Positions 22,305 through 37,101 of a DNA stretch of 64,000 bases are shown here, piece after piece (the stretch's first letter is position 1; each line of letters opens with the position of its first letter). Made by a program: the position numbers and the translations under genes. The notes under the pieces were generated by a model. That model had not been told where the DNA came from, made no database searches, and saw nothing but the letters and a program-made list of their open reading frames with translations. Source of the stretch: Paulownia fortunei (lineage: Eukaryota > Streptophyta > Magnoliopsida > Lamiales > Paulowniaceae); the NCBI GenBank assembly GCA_019321725.1, contig CM033115.1:13154673-13218672 (forward strand). Reading direction: 5' to 3'.

Positions 22305-25300
22305 ATCTTAGCCCTTGGATTATGTGAATCTTAAGCAAACTTGTAAATATCAATGAATAGGAGAGCACGTAGAGCAAAAGCTCCAAACACATCCGAAAAT
22401 TTTCAATTACTTACTAGTTTTGTAGACGTGGCGTGTTGTAAGCCATTAAAACAACGTTGTTTAATACAAAGTTTAACCTTGTTTTCTAGTTTTAATTAAA
22501 AGGATGTGAGCTTTGCAATGTAAGACCAAAAATAGAAAGTAAAAAATGGAGCTTTCATTTTCAACTGCAGAAAATTGAAGTGTGGAAATAACCACGAACC
22601 TATCTTGGTGGGGGATTTGTCTAAGTAACTATAATGGAGTTTTATGCATTTGTTTTTCTAATGGAGTAAAAATGGATCCTGTTTTCGTCTTATTTTTTGT
22701 CGAATATTTTTTTATTTATAAGTAATATTTATCTTTGTTCATAAATATGGTAGTATTTTAAAAAAATATCGTCGAAAATTTTATAATTCTTTATCAGAAT
22801 GTTTAAACAACCACTAAAATTAAATAATACAATATAATGGACTAATGTAAAAATATAAGCATATTTATAGGTCGAACAAAAAAATTATTTCTGATCTAAA
22901 AAATAATATTATTATTTTGGTAAACAAATTTAGAATACAATTAAGATCTAAAAAATTTATGGAGAATTGACAACACAGAGATAGGTTTTACACTATTTCA
23001 GATCGGTGTTGATTAAATTAGCTAATTCTTTTCTATGTCCTTGTTGCATGATTTTAACACATAACGAAATTAAGTTGAAGAATCATGTTGATTAATTAAT
23101 CCATTGAGAGTAAATGATGATACACTAATCCAGCACTATCTTATTAAGTTAATTTTATTTTAAATCCTCATTTGATATAATTAAAATGACATCTCAAAAC
23201 TTTATAATGATTTTTGAGTTCCAATTTCTTTCTTCTCCATTCGATTTTTATTTTTTTTATAGAGAAACAATTAAATACTTCAATAAATTAAGATATTAGT
23301 GTTTACAAATGACAATTTAAGTAACCATTAGTCATAGGCCAAAGTTCACCACTAAACTAAAACTTAAATTTAGATTAATACACATAATTCTAAGGAAAAA
23401 GGGACCTAGATCGTATATTAATAAAATGGAATATGAAATTAGATATCATTTTGCATAAATAATCTTGACTGCAAATTTTCCTATAATGGAGATGGAAAAC
23501 TCATTGAATTTCCCTATAATGGAGACGGAAAATTCATTGATTGATTCTCCAATCTTTCATATATATTATAGTTACATCATGCCACAAATTTGGCTGGGAC
23601 ATTAAGCAATAGATGATAATGTGTTAATTTCCACATACTACTTAAATTGAATTTTATTTATTTTGAATTATTTTATTGCACAACTCCTGCTAAGTCCATA
23701 CATGCAATCGACTAGAACATGAAATTTATTTGGGAATTTTTTAGTAGAAATATATTTAGTTTCTAAAATGATTTTTTTTTCTCAAAATATTATTACATAA
23801 TTAACTGTCAGCAAATATTTCATTGGGTACTCCTATAAAAATATGCAATTTTTTTATTATTTGTAACTATAGTCTAGAACTTCCTGTTGAGTCAAATTAA
23901 ACCCGTTTAATTGGGACAGATGGAGAACATAAACTAGCTAAAGAAATTTTAAAATTAGATAATGAAATCTTGTTTAAGTGGGATGCTAAAGCCTCAAAAT
24001 TCTATAATTAATAACGTTTCAATTCTAAGTGCCAGTCTACTTTAACAGTAGCTTTTTTTTTCTCATTTGTATTATTTGATTCAAAATTATTGGATATAAT
24101 TAATTAATATTTTGACATTTTGATGTATGAATAATGTAATTAATTATTTCTTTAAAAGAAAAAAAATAAATTTTAGGATTGGACCTTCAGTTGAACTCAG
24201 AATTCATTTTCCACTAAAGTAATGGCATAGAAGGATTGTAACTATTGCAGACCATATGTTATATTTGGTTATTAACTATAAAAAGAGGTAGTTCACATAT
24301 ACAATGGACCTGACATGTGAATATGTTTAGTGGACTGAAGTGCCGTAGAAAAGCCAATCGAACTATATTATTGGAGGATGATGTACTTGAATGATATTGG
24401 AATGTGGGAGTTCAGATCAAACTGACTTCGACTATTTAATTGTACTTGAATGAAGGATTCCTCCAAAGTTGGATTTTATCTTGTTGGCTCTTTTAATTTG
24501 TCATTTTGACATATTAATTTATGCCTATAATTCTTGTAAATAACAGAATTGTTGATAGGTGTTAGTTCTTTAGGAGGTTAGTTAATTTGACATGGTAGCC
24601 TCACGTGTTTTGTAGACAATAGGTCTTGGCATGGCATAATATCCAAATTAGATAAGTATTGTTGTTATAATATGGATTGCTTGGCAGGATATAGCATATA
24701 AAAATGTGCATATTTAGCCAACTTAGGTTTCAAACACGTGTATGAGTAGTGGCTAAATGGCTATCCATCGAGTGATGGCCGATTGTGCATTGGCGTTGGT
24801 CAGCACAGTGAGGTGCGAAACGTATACCATCGGATGGTTCAAAACTCGATTTGAGTTAAAACTTTAAAACAAAAAACTAGACATTAAAAAGATTATGTAG
24901 GAATAAATGGCGGTTAATTCAATACGTAGATGTTTGACATAAGAGAGTGTAATTCCTCAAATTTTTATGTATGTTAAAATATGTACCTTGAATTTAGCCT
25001 ACAAATGATCTAAAGTTGTTGTGTCATATGCTTGAGGTTGAAGTAAAATTGTATGGCAATGCAGTATAAGTGCTATTGGCAGCTGGCGAGCTTCTAATTT
25101 GCTTAACCATGAAGAACTAATTATGTGGCCATTTTGCAACCTCAGTCTCACTAGAATGGCGATTAATTAAATTCTATAAATGGACTTTTTAGCATTTTGT
25201 GAAAGATTGAGTGAAGAATACAGAAACTGAGAAAATATAACCAATAGGCACAAGAGAGGGAGTGAGGGAATTACTCATAGAGAGCAAGTATAGACATTTT

Positions 25301-26047
25301 GATAGACCAGTTTGTAAGAGACAAATTAAAAAGGGTGTGGGAAACACTTATAGATTTTTTTTCTCTTAGGGTAGGAGTTGGGGAATATTTTTTGGTAGCT
25401 TTGAGAGTGGTTGTACAAGGAGTCTGTTTTCTTGAGTTTGGATATTAAATTCATGTATATCTTGTACATGTAAAATTCTTTCATAGTGGAAGAATAAAAA
25501 CTCTTATAGACGTAGACAGATTTATCAAAAACACGTAATTCTCTGTGTGCGTTATTTTTCGATCTGTCCAATATTATTAATCCATCAACTTATTGGTATG
25601 ATTTGGTAACTCTTAATAAATTAAATATGGGTCTTATTTTGCTTTTGTTTGTGCCTAACAATATCTAATATTGTCACATATGATTTTTTTTTTTGTTAAG
25701 CTTATTATAAGGGGGGAAAGGATGTTTGGAGGCCCAAGCCACCTAGTGGTTCCTAGGCCCCATCTATGACTTGAGATGGCTCAGAGCCGTATACTATGGC
25801 TGAGCTAGGGTCCATGTTGGATCAACTTGAGTTTAATTCGACCCCCTAACTTAGTCGCACTGACCTATTGAGTGGTGGTGCATGGCAATGGGCACACGCA
25901 ACCAAGATTGTCGTGTGTTGTGTGCATAGTATGCATTGTTTCTCAGTAGTGGGCTAGCACTTGTAGGCATTTATGGTAATTGGCTCAATGATGTGTGAGG
26001 GATGCTGGCGTATTTGTGGGAAGTTGTGGAAAGTTTTGGTTTATGTG
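22305..26047. other. Gene-free AT-rich interval left of solo LTR A
   Basis: No gene is seen. A 33-bp direct repeat sits near 23480-23545 (CCTATAATGGAGA with either TGG or CGG following). A GC-richer patch at about 25710-25960 precedes the solo LTR and has no readable frame. Confidence 0.6.
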
Positions 26048-26052
26048 CGCAT

Positions 26053-28944
26053 TGTAATACCCAAGTTTCACACTACTCACTTGGTCAATATGATTCATGT
26101 ATTACATGCTACTTATATGCTAATTTGTATTCATATCTACATCGTATCTTTTATAGTATTTTTAATCATTAAATCTCTAATGCTATCACTTGATATTAGT
26201 GGTTGAGATCCTATAAGCTAATTAAGTAATTCTATATTTAGATAAGAAAAAAAATAGATTGGTCAACATATTGGATATTTATTATAATTTTGGAAGTATT
26301 AAAGGTGTTACTAGTAAGCTTATATGATTCGATTCAATTAGATTGAGATGTTTTAAAAGTATACATTCATGACTTAGCATATTTGGGATATTGGACATGA
26401 TATAATGTGATTTAAGTGTCATATTACAAGGTCCATATTTGCATAGAATTTTAGAAATGCAAACTAGACAATCATTTAAGAATCGAGTGTAATCGGTTTA
26501 GAGACCGAATCAACAATTAAGAAATTAGGGCAAACATTTATTATCCGATCGTATGGAAATTAAAATAGGTTGTAAATAGATAAATAAATATTGAGAAATA
26601 CTAGATTAGAGCTGTATAAGGTGTGATCAATATCAGATTTGAACCACTTGTTGACACCTCAACCTTTGCCACCTCAAGTTTTGCCAACTTAAGCTACCAC
26701 CTCAACCTTTCTTCATTTCTATTCTTGAACCATGACTAAAAACCACTTTTTGAATTATTTCACCTTCCAAACCTCCATATTAAAGTTTAAAAATTTCTCT
26801 CAAGTGATTTCAACTAAAGAAAAAAGTGAAAGAAACAAAGGGAAGTAGGGAAGAGCAAGTAGAAGCTAAAATTTGTGCATATGTGAGCTTAACTCATGTT
26901 TTTGATTTAAGTTCTTGAATTGTCTGAGGGTTTATGATTTTTAAAGCTTCTATTAGGGTTTATAATCATGTTATAATGTTATTTATGGTTTTATAATCCA
27001 CAAAAGATGGATTTTTAGTTACAAAATCGCAATAGAAATCATTAGGGACATAAACTATATACTTGCTGGTTTTAATTTTTAAAGCTTTATATATGTGTAA
27101 TAATTTGATTAAAACCTATATATTTCACCATATATATGTTTATATATGAGTTTAGGTGATGTATGTAAGTTTTGAGAGGTCATAAATTGAAATATGGTTT
27201 GATATTTAAAGAGACACTCAAAACTGTCATGATAGAACTTATAGTTTTTGTATTGTGATAAGTAGGCTGGTTTTGATAAGGTAAATCAGTGATTTTAGGT
27301 AATTATAAAATATTATTACATTGATATACATGTTATCTAAGTGTGGTAAAAATTTGAAAGTATTGGATATGTTTAGGAATGTCAAAGTTATCATACAACT
27401 AAATTGGACAGTAAGAAAATATGAAAATGTGAATTTGTCCCATTTTATAACTCAGCATATTTCAACCTAGACATATTGTTATTGAGTGGTAACAATTAGT
27501 TACATGATATTAGAGTTATGGTACTTCAATTAAATAATATTTACATGTATCTAAGATGAGAAATTAAGGTATTTGAGGGACTAGGTTGGGTTCTAGTTTG
27601 TGAAAGCATGATTGTTACCTAGATAACTTGGTATTTAAGGTCTTAGTATGATATTTGATACTTTCAACTTGCCAAATTGGGAATGACGCTTAATGTTGGG
27701 TAATATTACAGGATATTTTACATCTAAGATTGGAGGGGAACAATAAACAAATCTAGACTAAACCACCAATCAAGTGAAAGACAAGTAAAAATCTATTTGC
27801 AATTATAATGCATGAACATAGTATGTCTTGAAGCATTTATACATAGTGTTGATGATATTTAAATTGACTGGATGACAAGTACAGTGTGTACCTAAGGAGT
27901 TTTATGATTCTTGAAATATGTTGAGAGTAAGATGACTTGCATTTCATATTGAACATACCATTCATGAGCATTTACATGTGCATGCACGACATATGAGTAT
28001 AGTGGAGGTTCTTGCATGCACTTTACAATTTGAGACATGATTTTCAGAAAGAAAATATTTTGGTTGGCCACTACTAGTGTACCAAGGCATGCGAGGTATA
28101 CTTACATGATATTTTAGGGTGCCACGAGTGTTACTTCTCACAGGATCATAGGGGTTGACAAGGGGTGTGCCTCTGGTGGTTACGAGATGGTGGACCACTT
28201 GATTGTACCCTTATTGACTCCGCTAGTAGGAAGACTTCTAGAGGATCACAGGGGAAGACTGGGGGTGGACCTCTAATGATCCCAAAAGATGGCCTTTGGA
28301 TGGAGTCAATTTGTTTATGGCCATGTGATTATTGATATTGTTCAGAGCTCCATTCGGTGCATAGTAGGTAGGCCAATGGCCCAATAAATGAAGTGATTTT
28401 TAATAAAAACTCTTTGATTTATGAGTACTCAAATTTGACACATTTATAGCATCATATCTTAGAGATGAGTTGCATGAGATTTTATATCATACTCTTGTCA
28501 TGCATGATTTTTACTTGTTGAACATTAGCTCATGTAGTTCATGTATTGTAGGTGAACATGGTGAGACTTGAGACTTCTGGTTTACTGGCTGGCAGTGGAG
28601 CTCCTACGGGCTTTCAAATATCAATGTACTTGGATAACGATCTATTGAGCTATTTTATGGGTTATGCTTTTGATTTTACAGTTATTTTATTATATTAGTG
28701 ATTTTATCATGTATATCACTTTCAAAACTCCTTTGTGATAGAGAGTTTGGATTTGTAATGATTTTGATAGACCTGGTTAATGTTTAATAACTACCTATGT
28801 ATATACAGTGTTACAGGATATGAAAACACTTTACTTTTATTAATGTTTTATTGAACTAACTAGAAAAAAAAAAGTTATACATTACACAGGTTGTTTATAT
28901 ATATATTTATATATATTTATATATATTGTTAGAAGGTTGTGATA
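26053..28944 (+). mobile_element. Solo LTR A, 2892 bp, Ty3/gypsy-like, TSD CGCAT
   Basis: It opens TGTAATACCCAAG and closes GGTTGTGATA, a decayed form of the TGTAACACCC...GGGTGTTACA ends found on many plant gypsy LTRs. CGCAT flanks both sides (26048-26052 and 28945-28949), a perfect 5-bp target-site duplication. It aligns over most of its length with 50980-53835 and 59210-63254. No gag-pol is inside and no second LTR is adjacent, so it is read as a solo LTR from recombination between two LTRs. Small open frames inside are not genes. Confidence 0.88.
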
Positions 28945-28949
28945 CGCAT

Positions 28950-31515
28950 GATGGCCGATAGCTTACTACACAGTGCTATGGGTGTTGATGTGGGGCACCT
29001 TGATGTGTGAAATTGTATGGGCTATGAAGATAGGATAGCACCTCATGTGCTAGGTGCACTTTGGGCTGACTTATTTCAAGACAAAATCTGGAGACATGGC
29101 ACATTCTGTGAAATTGACGTTGGTAAATAACTGGGAGCAGTAATTTTTTGATAAATATATAATATTTTTTTGAGAATAATATATAGATGATAGATAAAAA
29201 TATAATAATTTCAATTGATGTGATTTGTATTTTTTATAAAAATATGATTGGATATGAATATATTTGTGTAAAGTGGAAAAATATGTTAAAAAAAATTTCT
29301 AAAAGAAATACACAAAAAATACATGTTTGAAGAAAAAATGTTTCATGAGATGGATTTTGTTAAAATTATTTGATAAACAATAACTTCTTAATACTTCATA
29401 TTCCATATCACCAAGAGAAAAGTTCGTACTTTAATTTTTTATTTTAATTTTTTTGAGATGGATTTGGCCTGTAACAAAATGGCCATTGCACGCGATGAGA
29501 CATAGCTTTCCACGCAATTGTCATTATTCAGTTCCTAACAAAGACAATATAATCTTACAGATTCCTCGATCCATGGACTGGTAGTTGGAAATAGTGTTAA
29601 GAATCATTGCAAATCCTAACATAATCCTCACATGTCTATTCTTCCATAAGGTGACTCTCAACTTAATCACTTTGTGCTTCCCCAATAACAAGGAAAAAAG
29701 ATTCACTGTGTGAGGTAAATCGCAATATATATTCCATAAATCATACATGATTCCATAGTTTTAAGATTTTTAATGTACAAAAATAATATTCTAATGGTTA
29801 CATTCCTTGCACAATCCACTTATATTTGTAAGATTATCTGCAAAATTTACATAGTAATTAAAATAATATAGTTGTTGAAACATGTAAGCGAGTCTTTGAA
29901 AATGAGTCTAAGTGACTAGGTTGTTACAAGGCAATAAATTCATAAAAAAACTTTTAAATAATTGTGTTATATATACAAAAAAGATTCATAACAAAAGAAG
30001 AATCTTCAAGGTTAAAAAAATACTAAAAAAATAAAATAGATTATTCAATCAAAAGATCCTACGAAATTGAAAATTGTATTTCATACCTCGAAGAACTAAC
30101 TATAGTTTAATTTTAATATAGCTAAGATATAAAAAGGCCTAGTAATATGTCATTGGCAGAAACGAAATTCTAATATTAAGTAAGTAATCGAATAAGTGGT
30201 TTAGTTCACAACAACATTGATATTAAGGGCATATCGAGGAGAACATATGCCCATTCCTAATACAAGAAAAATGGAGAGGTTTGTGTTGGTGCAGTGGGAG
30301 GAATGAGGATTTTGCAAATATATTGTGACTAAAAAATAAATAAATATTTTGATATATGTAGTTACTTTGTTAGTACTGTTTTACTTAATTGATGCTCATA
30401 TTAAACTAGGCGTGAATTGTGATGTGCTAGGGTCACTGATAAACTAAAACTTTAAAACTATTTTTCTCTTTTCTTTTAAGTTCGTTTTAAATAAGTAAAT
30501 GTGAAACATCAAAGAATTTATTTACGATAACATCAAGGATATAGAATATCATTAAAAAAGCAATTAAGAATCGTAACATGAGTTCATTATTGTTCCTATA
30601 GATAATTTTTTTTTTTTTTGGATAACAAAAATATTTCATTCAGAAAGTAATAAAAAGGGTTTGGCCAAGAAAGTTGTCACAAGTTTAGGGTTAATTCTAA
30701 GCTTCATAATGGAAAATATGAGTAGAGAGTATTCTGCAGAACTTTTTTCTTGAGTTGGGTTGACAGGGTCAATCAAGTTAAGACAGGCCTTTATAGTTTT
30801 ATTGGGCTTAAAGATTAGTGTAAATTGGTTTATGTGGTGGATGGGTTTGATGAGGTTCTAGATAGTTTGGGATGTAGGCCCATTTCAGCAAGTTTATGGT
30901 TTGGTGTGTTGGTTTGAGGAGGAGCATTTTTCAGGTAGGTAAAGGCGCATTTTGTTGGGTTATGAACAGTGGGTCAGGATTTTTTTGGCGGCAATGTTGC
31001 TGGGTAATTGGCTTTTCTTTGTTGACAAGTTGAAGATTTTTTAGGATTCAGATAGGGAATCAAGGTCATTTAAGTGTGTTGTTGAGTATATAGACATTTT
31101 TATTTTTTATCCAGAGTACCCAACCAAGACCCAAATCAATATCTATGGGAAGATTAAGGTTGAGGTACTGAGACAAGGAAAATGACCCGAGTCAATGTAT
31201 TTGAATGTTTTTTGGCAATTATACTTGTATTATGTATTACATGTTATATATGTACATTATATGTATATAGTTATATATTTCAAAAAATATTTATACACAT
31301 AATATACATGTGCAATATTTAATAGAAGATGCAATAGAAAATTATAATAGAAAATCCAAACTAATAATTCCAAGCCTATAACAAAAATCTGCATACCTTG
31401 AGGTCTTGTTTCTCACTCTAATTGTGAAAGCTTTTCTCCATCTATATCTGAATGAATTTTCCATCAAAAGTTTCCTGTAAATCTCGTATAATTCAAGTTC
31501 ATCAGATTAACTTAT
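28950..31515. other. Gene-free interval right of solo LTR A
   Basis: No gene is supported. A poly-T run at about 30608-30620 followed by GGATAACAAAAATATTTCATTC looks like the 3' end of a minus-strand LINE, but no reverse-transcriptase motif follows. A short inverted repeat GGGCATAT...ATATGCCC lies at about 30227-30252. Confidence 0.5.
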
Positions 31516-31844
31516 GCTATGTTTGGACATGTTATGAAAATATATTTTGAAATAATGAATTTAAAAATGAAAGTAATGTTTGTTTGTGTTTTGGAATGAA
31601 ACAATTAGTACTTTATCAATCGACATTTAGGGTTGTGTAGTGTCACTTTATTTTTTTTTATGTTATAAGTTGTATTTTTGAATTAATATATATATATATT
31701 TATATTAATATAATGATTGTGATATACAGTGGGCTTTATTTTATTTTTAGGGAAAAATAATTTTATTTCAAAAAAATGAATGAATAAACATGATCTTATT
31801 CTGGCCAAAAGAAAACATTTTGGCAAATGAGAACCAAACATAGC
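31516..31844. mobile_element. Small MITE-like element with GCTATGTTTGG inverted ends
   Basis: GCTATGTTTGG (31516-31526) and its exact complement CCAAACATAGC (31834-31844) bound a 329-bp AT-rich segment. No clean target-site duplication was found. The open frame across 31683-32099 runs through the right end and is treated as chance. Confidence 0.55.
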
Positions 31845-34800
31845 TTGTGATATTGTAGGCATTATTAGCACATAAGGTAGTTTAGTTGAGGTCCACCTCA
31901 TTGAAAGCCAACTCCCGTTTCCATTGTTGAGTGACCACATGATAATATCCTCTAATAAATGACCATGGAAAAAAAGAAATGAGTAAATCTCAGTTGAATA
32001 CATATATTTCAGGCGGTAAGCAGTGCATATTATTATTACTTTTAGCTTTAAATTACCTTTTAAAATGGTAATATTTAATTTTAAAAAAACCATGTACACA
32101 AATGTGGATAAAATTATGCAAGAAATCTTTATAGTTTATAAATACAAGATTCTTCAAGGATCATTAATTAGGATGCCACAGGACGTCCACATAATAATTT
32201 TTCAAAAATAGATTTATTAAAAAATCTCCTACTGTCCTACCTTTTCTAAGGTTATAATGTCAATTGAATATATTACAACTATACTAAAAAGATATCATAC
32301 TACTGTGTTGATAGGGGTAAACCCCATTTTCCAATTATGCCCTCTTAAAAGTGGCCATAATAATCAAACAGGATAGTATCCATATTTTTTTTAAGAAGGT
32401 TCTGACCTAATTCGATGATCGGGTTGGACTCAATCCAAAACAAACACTATTGGTCCCTTTGCTAAGAGTACATTTGATACTTCTTTTATGAAACTTAGTC
32501 CAACCAAAGACGTTGCACTTGCACACAAAAACTATAAATAGTCCAAAACCAACTCATTGTAAGTTATTGGTGTTTTTTACTTAATTTTTTAACTTGATCT
32601 TAGCATTCTAATGACCTTATTAATTAAAGTTTTAGAGGATCTTAGATGGGGAGAACCTAACTAGCCTGACGTGTAGGTGGATCTCAAACTCAAAATATTA
32701 TCTTATTGACTAAGCTCACTTCAACCTGACCTTGACGATCTAACTCGACCCGATCATAAAGGTAATATTGATTTTCGAAATCAAGTGTCATGTGGTTCTT
32801 TACTAATATTATTCCTTTTAAGTAGTAAAACTAATATTATAACCGCAACAGTTGCAATTGAATATGTAAAAATACCATTTTGAGTTGTAGGATTGTCAAT
32901 GAACTTGAGCAAGCTCATAACCTCAATTTGGCAGTTTTTAAGTTGACTTTTATATAATTTCAAATCATGTCAAACCCAAGTTAAAAATCAATGCTTGAAT
33001 TTAAATTCAAGCCAATCATGAGCTAAGGTAGATTGACTTGAATTGGGTTTGAGCTCGTACTAGAAAGCAATTAGCCCACACAACTATCCTTCCCAACTAT
33101 TGCTTCAAATATCCACCACTTTGCTAAAATTATAGCTATTTGCAAATGTGAATTCACATTTTTAAATAGATTTAAAAACAAGCCCAAAAATAACCTCATC
33201 TATATGATTATGCATTATAGACCAAATTGAGTTTGACTGAACCTAAATCGATAACATGGCACTCCAAAATTTACTACTGGTGATCTATTATGTATAGTTC
33301 TTATAAAGTAATGAACGATATATTTTGTAGCGTTAATAACATTTTTTAAAATATTTATATCAACTCCCCATATTTTACTCATAAATGTATTATAAACTTT
33401 TATCAAAAGTTACAATAAAAAATTTTGTTTGAGAATTTGTGAATAAAAAACTTAGTGAAAAATTATGAGCATAATATGTACTTAAAATGAAATTTCATTC
33501 TTAATATTCAACTCATCTGAGCGCTACTTTTTGTTTTATTTAGTTTTTCTTCCCAATGTTAAAACTTTTCTTAATACTTTTTTATATAATTTATATTGCA
33601 AGTACAACTACTCTATTTTGATAATAACAATGGAGATCTATATCATGATTTTTATAAAATATCTCTACAATTAAACATACATTTATCATGATTGGAATAT
33701 TTCAACTTTCTAGTTGGTTCATGATGTATGAAAATATAGTGCCCATGATTAAATAAATATTTCTGTAACTCTATAATGTTTTAATTTATACGCTTATCTA
33801 TTCTTTGGATATATCAAGAAAGATGTACAATTTAACGAGATTATTATAAAATATTTATTTATTGTTGGGACAAGCCCTTCTATTTTGCTTTATTGTTTCT
33901 CTTGGCCATATGGTATATATGTGGGAGATATATATCATATTAATACATAATTATATAACTCACCATGAATTTCAATTGTGCTTATATTCATCAATGTAGA
34001 AATTGGATTCAAGTTCTCCCTAGCCCCTTCTTATCAACAGACTGATGACGTATGTGATAGTGAGGTTTGTTTTGATAAAATTCTACCTTACTATTTATAT
34101 AAGATATTTGAATTTGAATTTGCTCTCCCACCATGATTCAATAAGAATGAATAAGAGGCTCATAAGATTGATGTAAAGAGACAAGAATGATTATATTTCT
34201 GGAATCGAACCCTAAGGCAAAAATAAAGCATATAGGTACAAGTTATGCTTTCAAATAAATACAATTCTAAATTTGCTTTGTCTTCTAAGAACTAAATTTT
34301 GATAATTTCCAAAAAATAAAATTAGATTTTGAAATTAATTGTATGTTAACACGAATTGCAAAATAGAAATTTGAAGTTGTCCATAGGAATAGATATTTTG
34401 ATACTTTCAGATAGCACTTAACACTTGTTTATTAGTATTGTGAAAGAGTTTTTCATACATGAAATCAAGGTTTACAAAGAAGATATGTTAAACTTTGCTG
34501 TCATACTTTCATTAGGAAAAAAATAAAAAGAAAAAGAAAAAAATAAAGGTAACAAACGCGAACTTTAATTATTAATGTGAATAACCAAAGAAGCAAGTAT
34601 TATTATTTGAAAAAAGGGTGGGATCAAATTAACATATTGAACCAACTTTCGGGCAAATCTTTGTAATATCACCAAATTATTATTTATAATTCATAATATC
34701 AAAAAAAAATCTATGAGAAAAAGTGTATCTTTTGGCCACAAATAGAGTTAGCATCGATGTAAACCATATGCAAGTATATAATATATACTTCTCTCTTCCC

Positions 34801-35323
34801 AATTTATTATTTTTATTTTTTTCAGAATATTTAAAAATAAAACTTCATTTCTTAAAATATTTAAATAATATCTTTCTTAGAAGTAATGAATTATCAGTCG
34901 CTGCATTTAAGAATATTAATAAATATATGGAAAAAAATCTTTCTGTGGCCAATAGAATAGAAGGATCCCTAATTAAAATCGAGACGACGTAGCACTAAAT
35001 AACATGAGAGGCATTTTCCTACACTCTCAGCTTTCAGTTTACAGCTTGCGCAAAAATTCACCTTCTCTCCGTCTCTGATAACACCTCAAGCCCAACTTCG
35101 CACGAACTATTCTCCGTAAGTTTTTGAACTCAACGGGTATGCGTGAATTTAGAGTCGCAGCTCTGTGCGAAGATTTTTTCTTGACCCCCTATACCTGTTC
35201 GATGAATTGCTTCAACCGTATGATTGTGCTTGTATTTCTGTAAACCCGCATACTCTTCAATTCTATGTTCAACTTTGTAATGCATTGAGGATTTTTTTGC
35301 TGTTTTATGCATTTTGTACCGTA
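31845..35323. other. Gene-free interval and upstream region of the PPR locus
   Basis: No coding sequence is recognisable. The last few hundred bases, which become GC-richer from about 35020, are the probable leader of the PPR gene. An open frame continues upstream of the chosen ATG to about 35165 but has no Met. Confidence 0.6.
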
Positions 35324-37101
35324 ATGTTACAACGACTTTCAGTTTCCCATGTTCTATATAAAACTCATAGATTCTTGAGGAATGTGTCTTCGCCACCATT
35401 CACAAATTTTCATCAACTAGCGCCTCATGCTGTTACTTTCAGTTGGTTTAATGAGTGTAGAAAAATGCACGCATGCCCAAATAGAACTTTGCTCATCAAC
35501 CCGTATTCCCTATGTGGTAGAATTTCGAATTCAGCTGTTGAACATTCAGTTCTGTCGAGTTCATCACTTTTGGGCGAGATACTTAGGCGATTTTGCACTT
35601 TAGAGGCTCTAGAATCTGAGAAAACATCTGATAATGGTGGGATCAATTATGTGGATAAGGTCCATAAAACACTGTTGGATTACTCAAATCCCGAGTATAA
35701 AATGGAAGTGGCTCTTGATAAACTAGGCATCGAATTGACTACACCTTTGGTGGTAGAGGTCTTGCACAGGCTACATTTTGAGGAGAAATTAGCTTTCAGG
35801 TTCTTTAATTGGGCGGGGCACCAACAACATTACAGTCATAAGCCTGAATCATATAATAAGATGATTGACATTCTGTCTAGTACCAAGTACAAGGTCAAGC
35901 AGTTTCGTATCATCTGTGATCTTCTGGATTACATGAAAGGGAGTAACAAAAACTCTATTCCCATTGAGGTGTTGTTGACCATTTTGAGACAGTATACCAA
36001 GAAGCACTTGACACATCTTCAAAAGTTTGCAAAGAAGAAGATAAGAGTGAAGACACAACCTGAGATAAACGCATTTAATTTACTGCTGGATGCTTTTTGA
36101 AAATGTTGCCTCATTGAGGGTGCTGAGGCAATGTTTAAGAGGATCAAAAGCAAGGTCAAGCCAAATGCTGACACATACAACATTTTGTTTTTTTTGGGTG
36201 GTGCAGGGTCAGAAACCCAACTAGAGGTATGAGTGTGCTGGAAGATATGATCAAGATGGGTCATACACCCGAAAATTTCACATATAACACTGCCATCGAT
36301 ACCTTCTGCAAAGCAGGGATGCTGACAGAAGCTGCTGAGCTTTTGGAGTTTATGAAAACCAAAGGCTCAACTGTCTTCTCCCACTGCGAAAACTTATGTG
36401 ATTATGATGTTAGCACTTGTCCAGAATGATAGAATGGACGAATACTTTAAAATCTTAGCAGATGTGATAGATAGTGGATGCCTTCCTGATGTGTCAACAT
36501 ACAAAAAACTAATTGACGGCATGTGTCTGTCTGGAAAGATTGAAGCAGCTTTTAAATTTTTTGAAGAGATGGGACGGACAGGCTACCCTTCTGATATTGT
36601 CACTTACAACTGTTTTCTCAAGGTTCTCGTGATAATAAGAATAGTGACTATGCAATTAGACTTTACCAGAAAATGATTGAGGTGGGTTGTATGCCCAGCA
36701 TCCAAACATACAATATTCTGATTGAAATGTTTTTCAGGATTGGTGATCCTGATGGTGCCTTATCAGATGGATTGAAGGGGCTGTGCACATGACACTGATA
36801 CTTACTGTGTCATGATTGAAGGGCTATTTGGATGCAGTAATACCAGGGATGCAATTTTTCTTCTGGAACAAGTTATAAACAGGCGGATGAAATTGCCATA
36901 TAAGAAATTTGATACCTTTTTGCTGCAGCTCTCTGCAATTGGTGATCTCCAAGCAATCAATAGACTATCGGAGCACATGAATAAATTCTACAATCATGCT
37001 ATGGTATTGCTTTAAATCAGACGCGTAAAAAGTATGAGCTTGAGAGAGAAATGAGTGGAATGCAGTGGGGTTATCGAAATGGTTCAACTGCTTTTCACTG
37101 A
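35324..37101 (+). pseudogene. P-type pentatricopeptide repeat (PPR) gene, multiply broken
   Basis: PPR proteins bind organellar RNA. The ATG at 35324 opens a basic, Ser/Arg-rich N-terminus (MLQRLSVSHVLYKTHRFLRN) typical of mitochondrial import. PPR helices follow, with motifs such as NADTYNILF, GHTPENFTYNTAID, GCLPDVSTYKKLIDGMC, GYPSDIVTYNCFL and GCMPSIQTYNILIE. Lesions in order: an in-frame TGA at 36098-36100; a shift at the T run near 36186-36193; a one-base shift near 36380; another near 36625; a deletion plus stop near 36770-36792; and a shift near 37010. The C-terminal basic tail ends at TGA 37099-37101. It vaguely resembles Arabidopsis At1g73400-type proteins. Homopolymer consensus errors could explain some lesions but hardly all. 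Confidence 0.85.

Noticed and set aside
27962..28198. 78-codon minus-strand open frame in solo LTR A, with a similar open frame at 62301-62537 in solo LTR C
   Set aside because: Both lie at the same place in related LTRs; shared nucleotide ancestry explains the similarity. The corresponding part of LTR B is deleted, and no known domain is recognised.
30608..31180. Possible LINE 3' end (poly-T then GGATAACAAAAATATTTCATTC)
   Set aside because: No reverse-transcriptase or endonuclease motif could be read upstream on the minus strand, and no flanking repeat was found.
31683..32099. 138-codon minus-strand open frame
   Set aside because: It starts in AT-rich DNA and crosses the right end of a MITE-like element; the composition is low-complexity and no domain is recognised.
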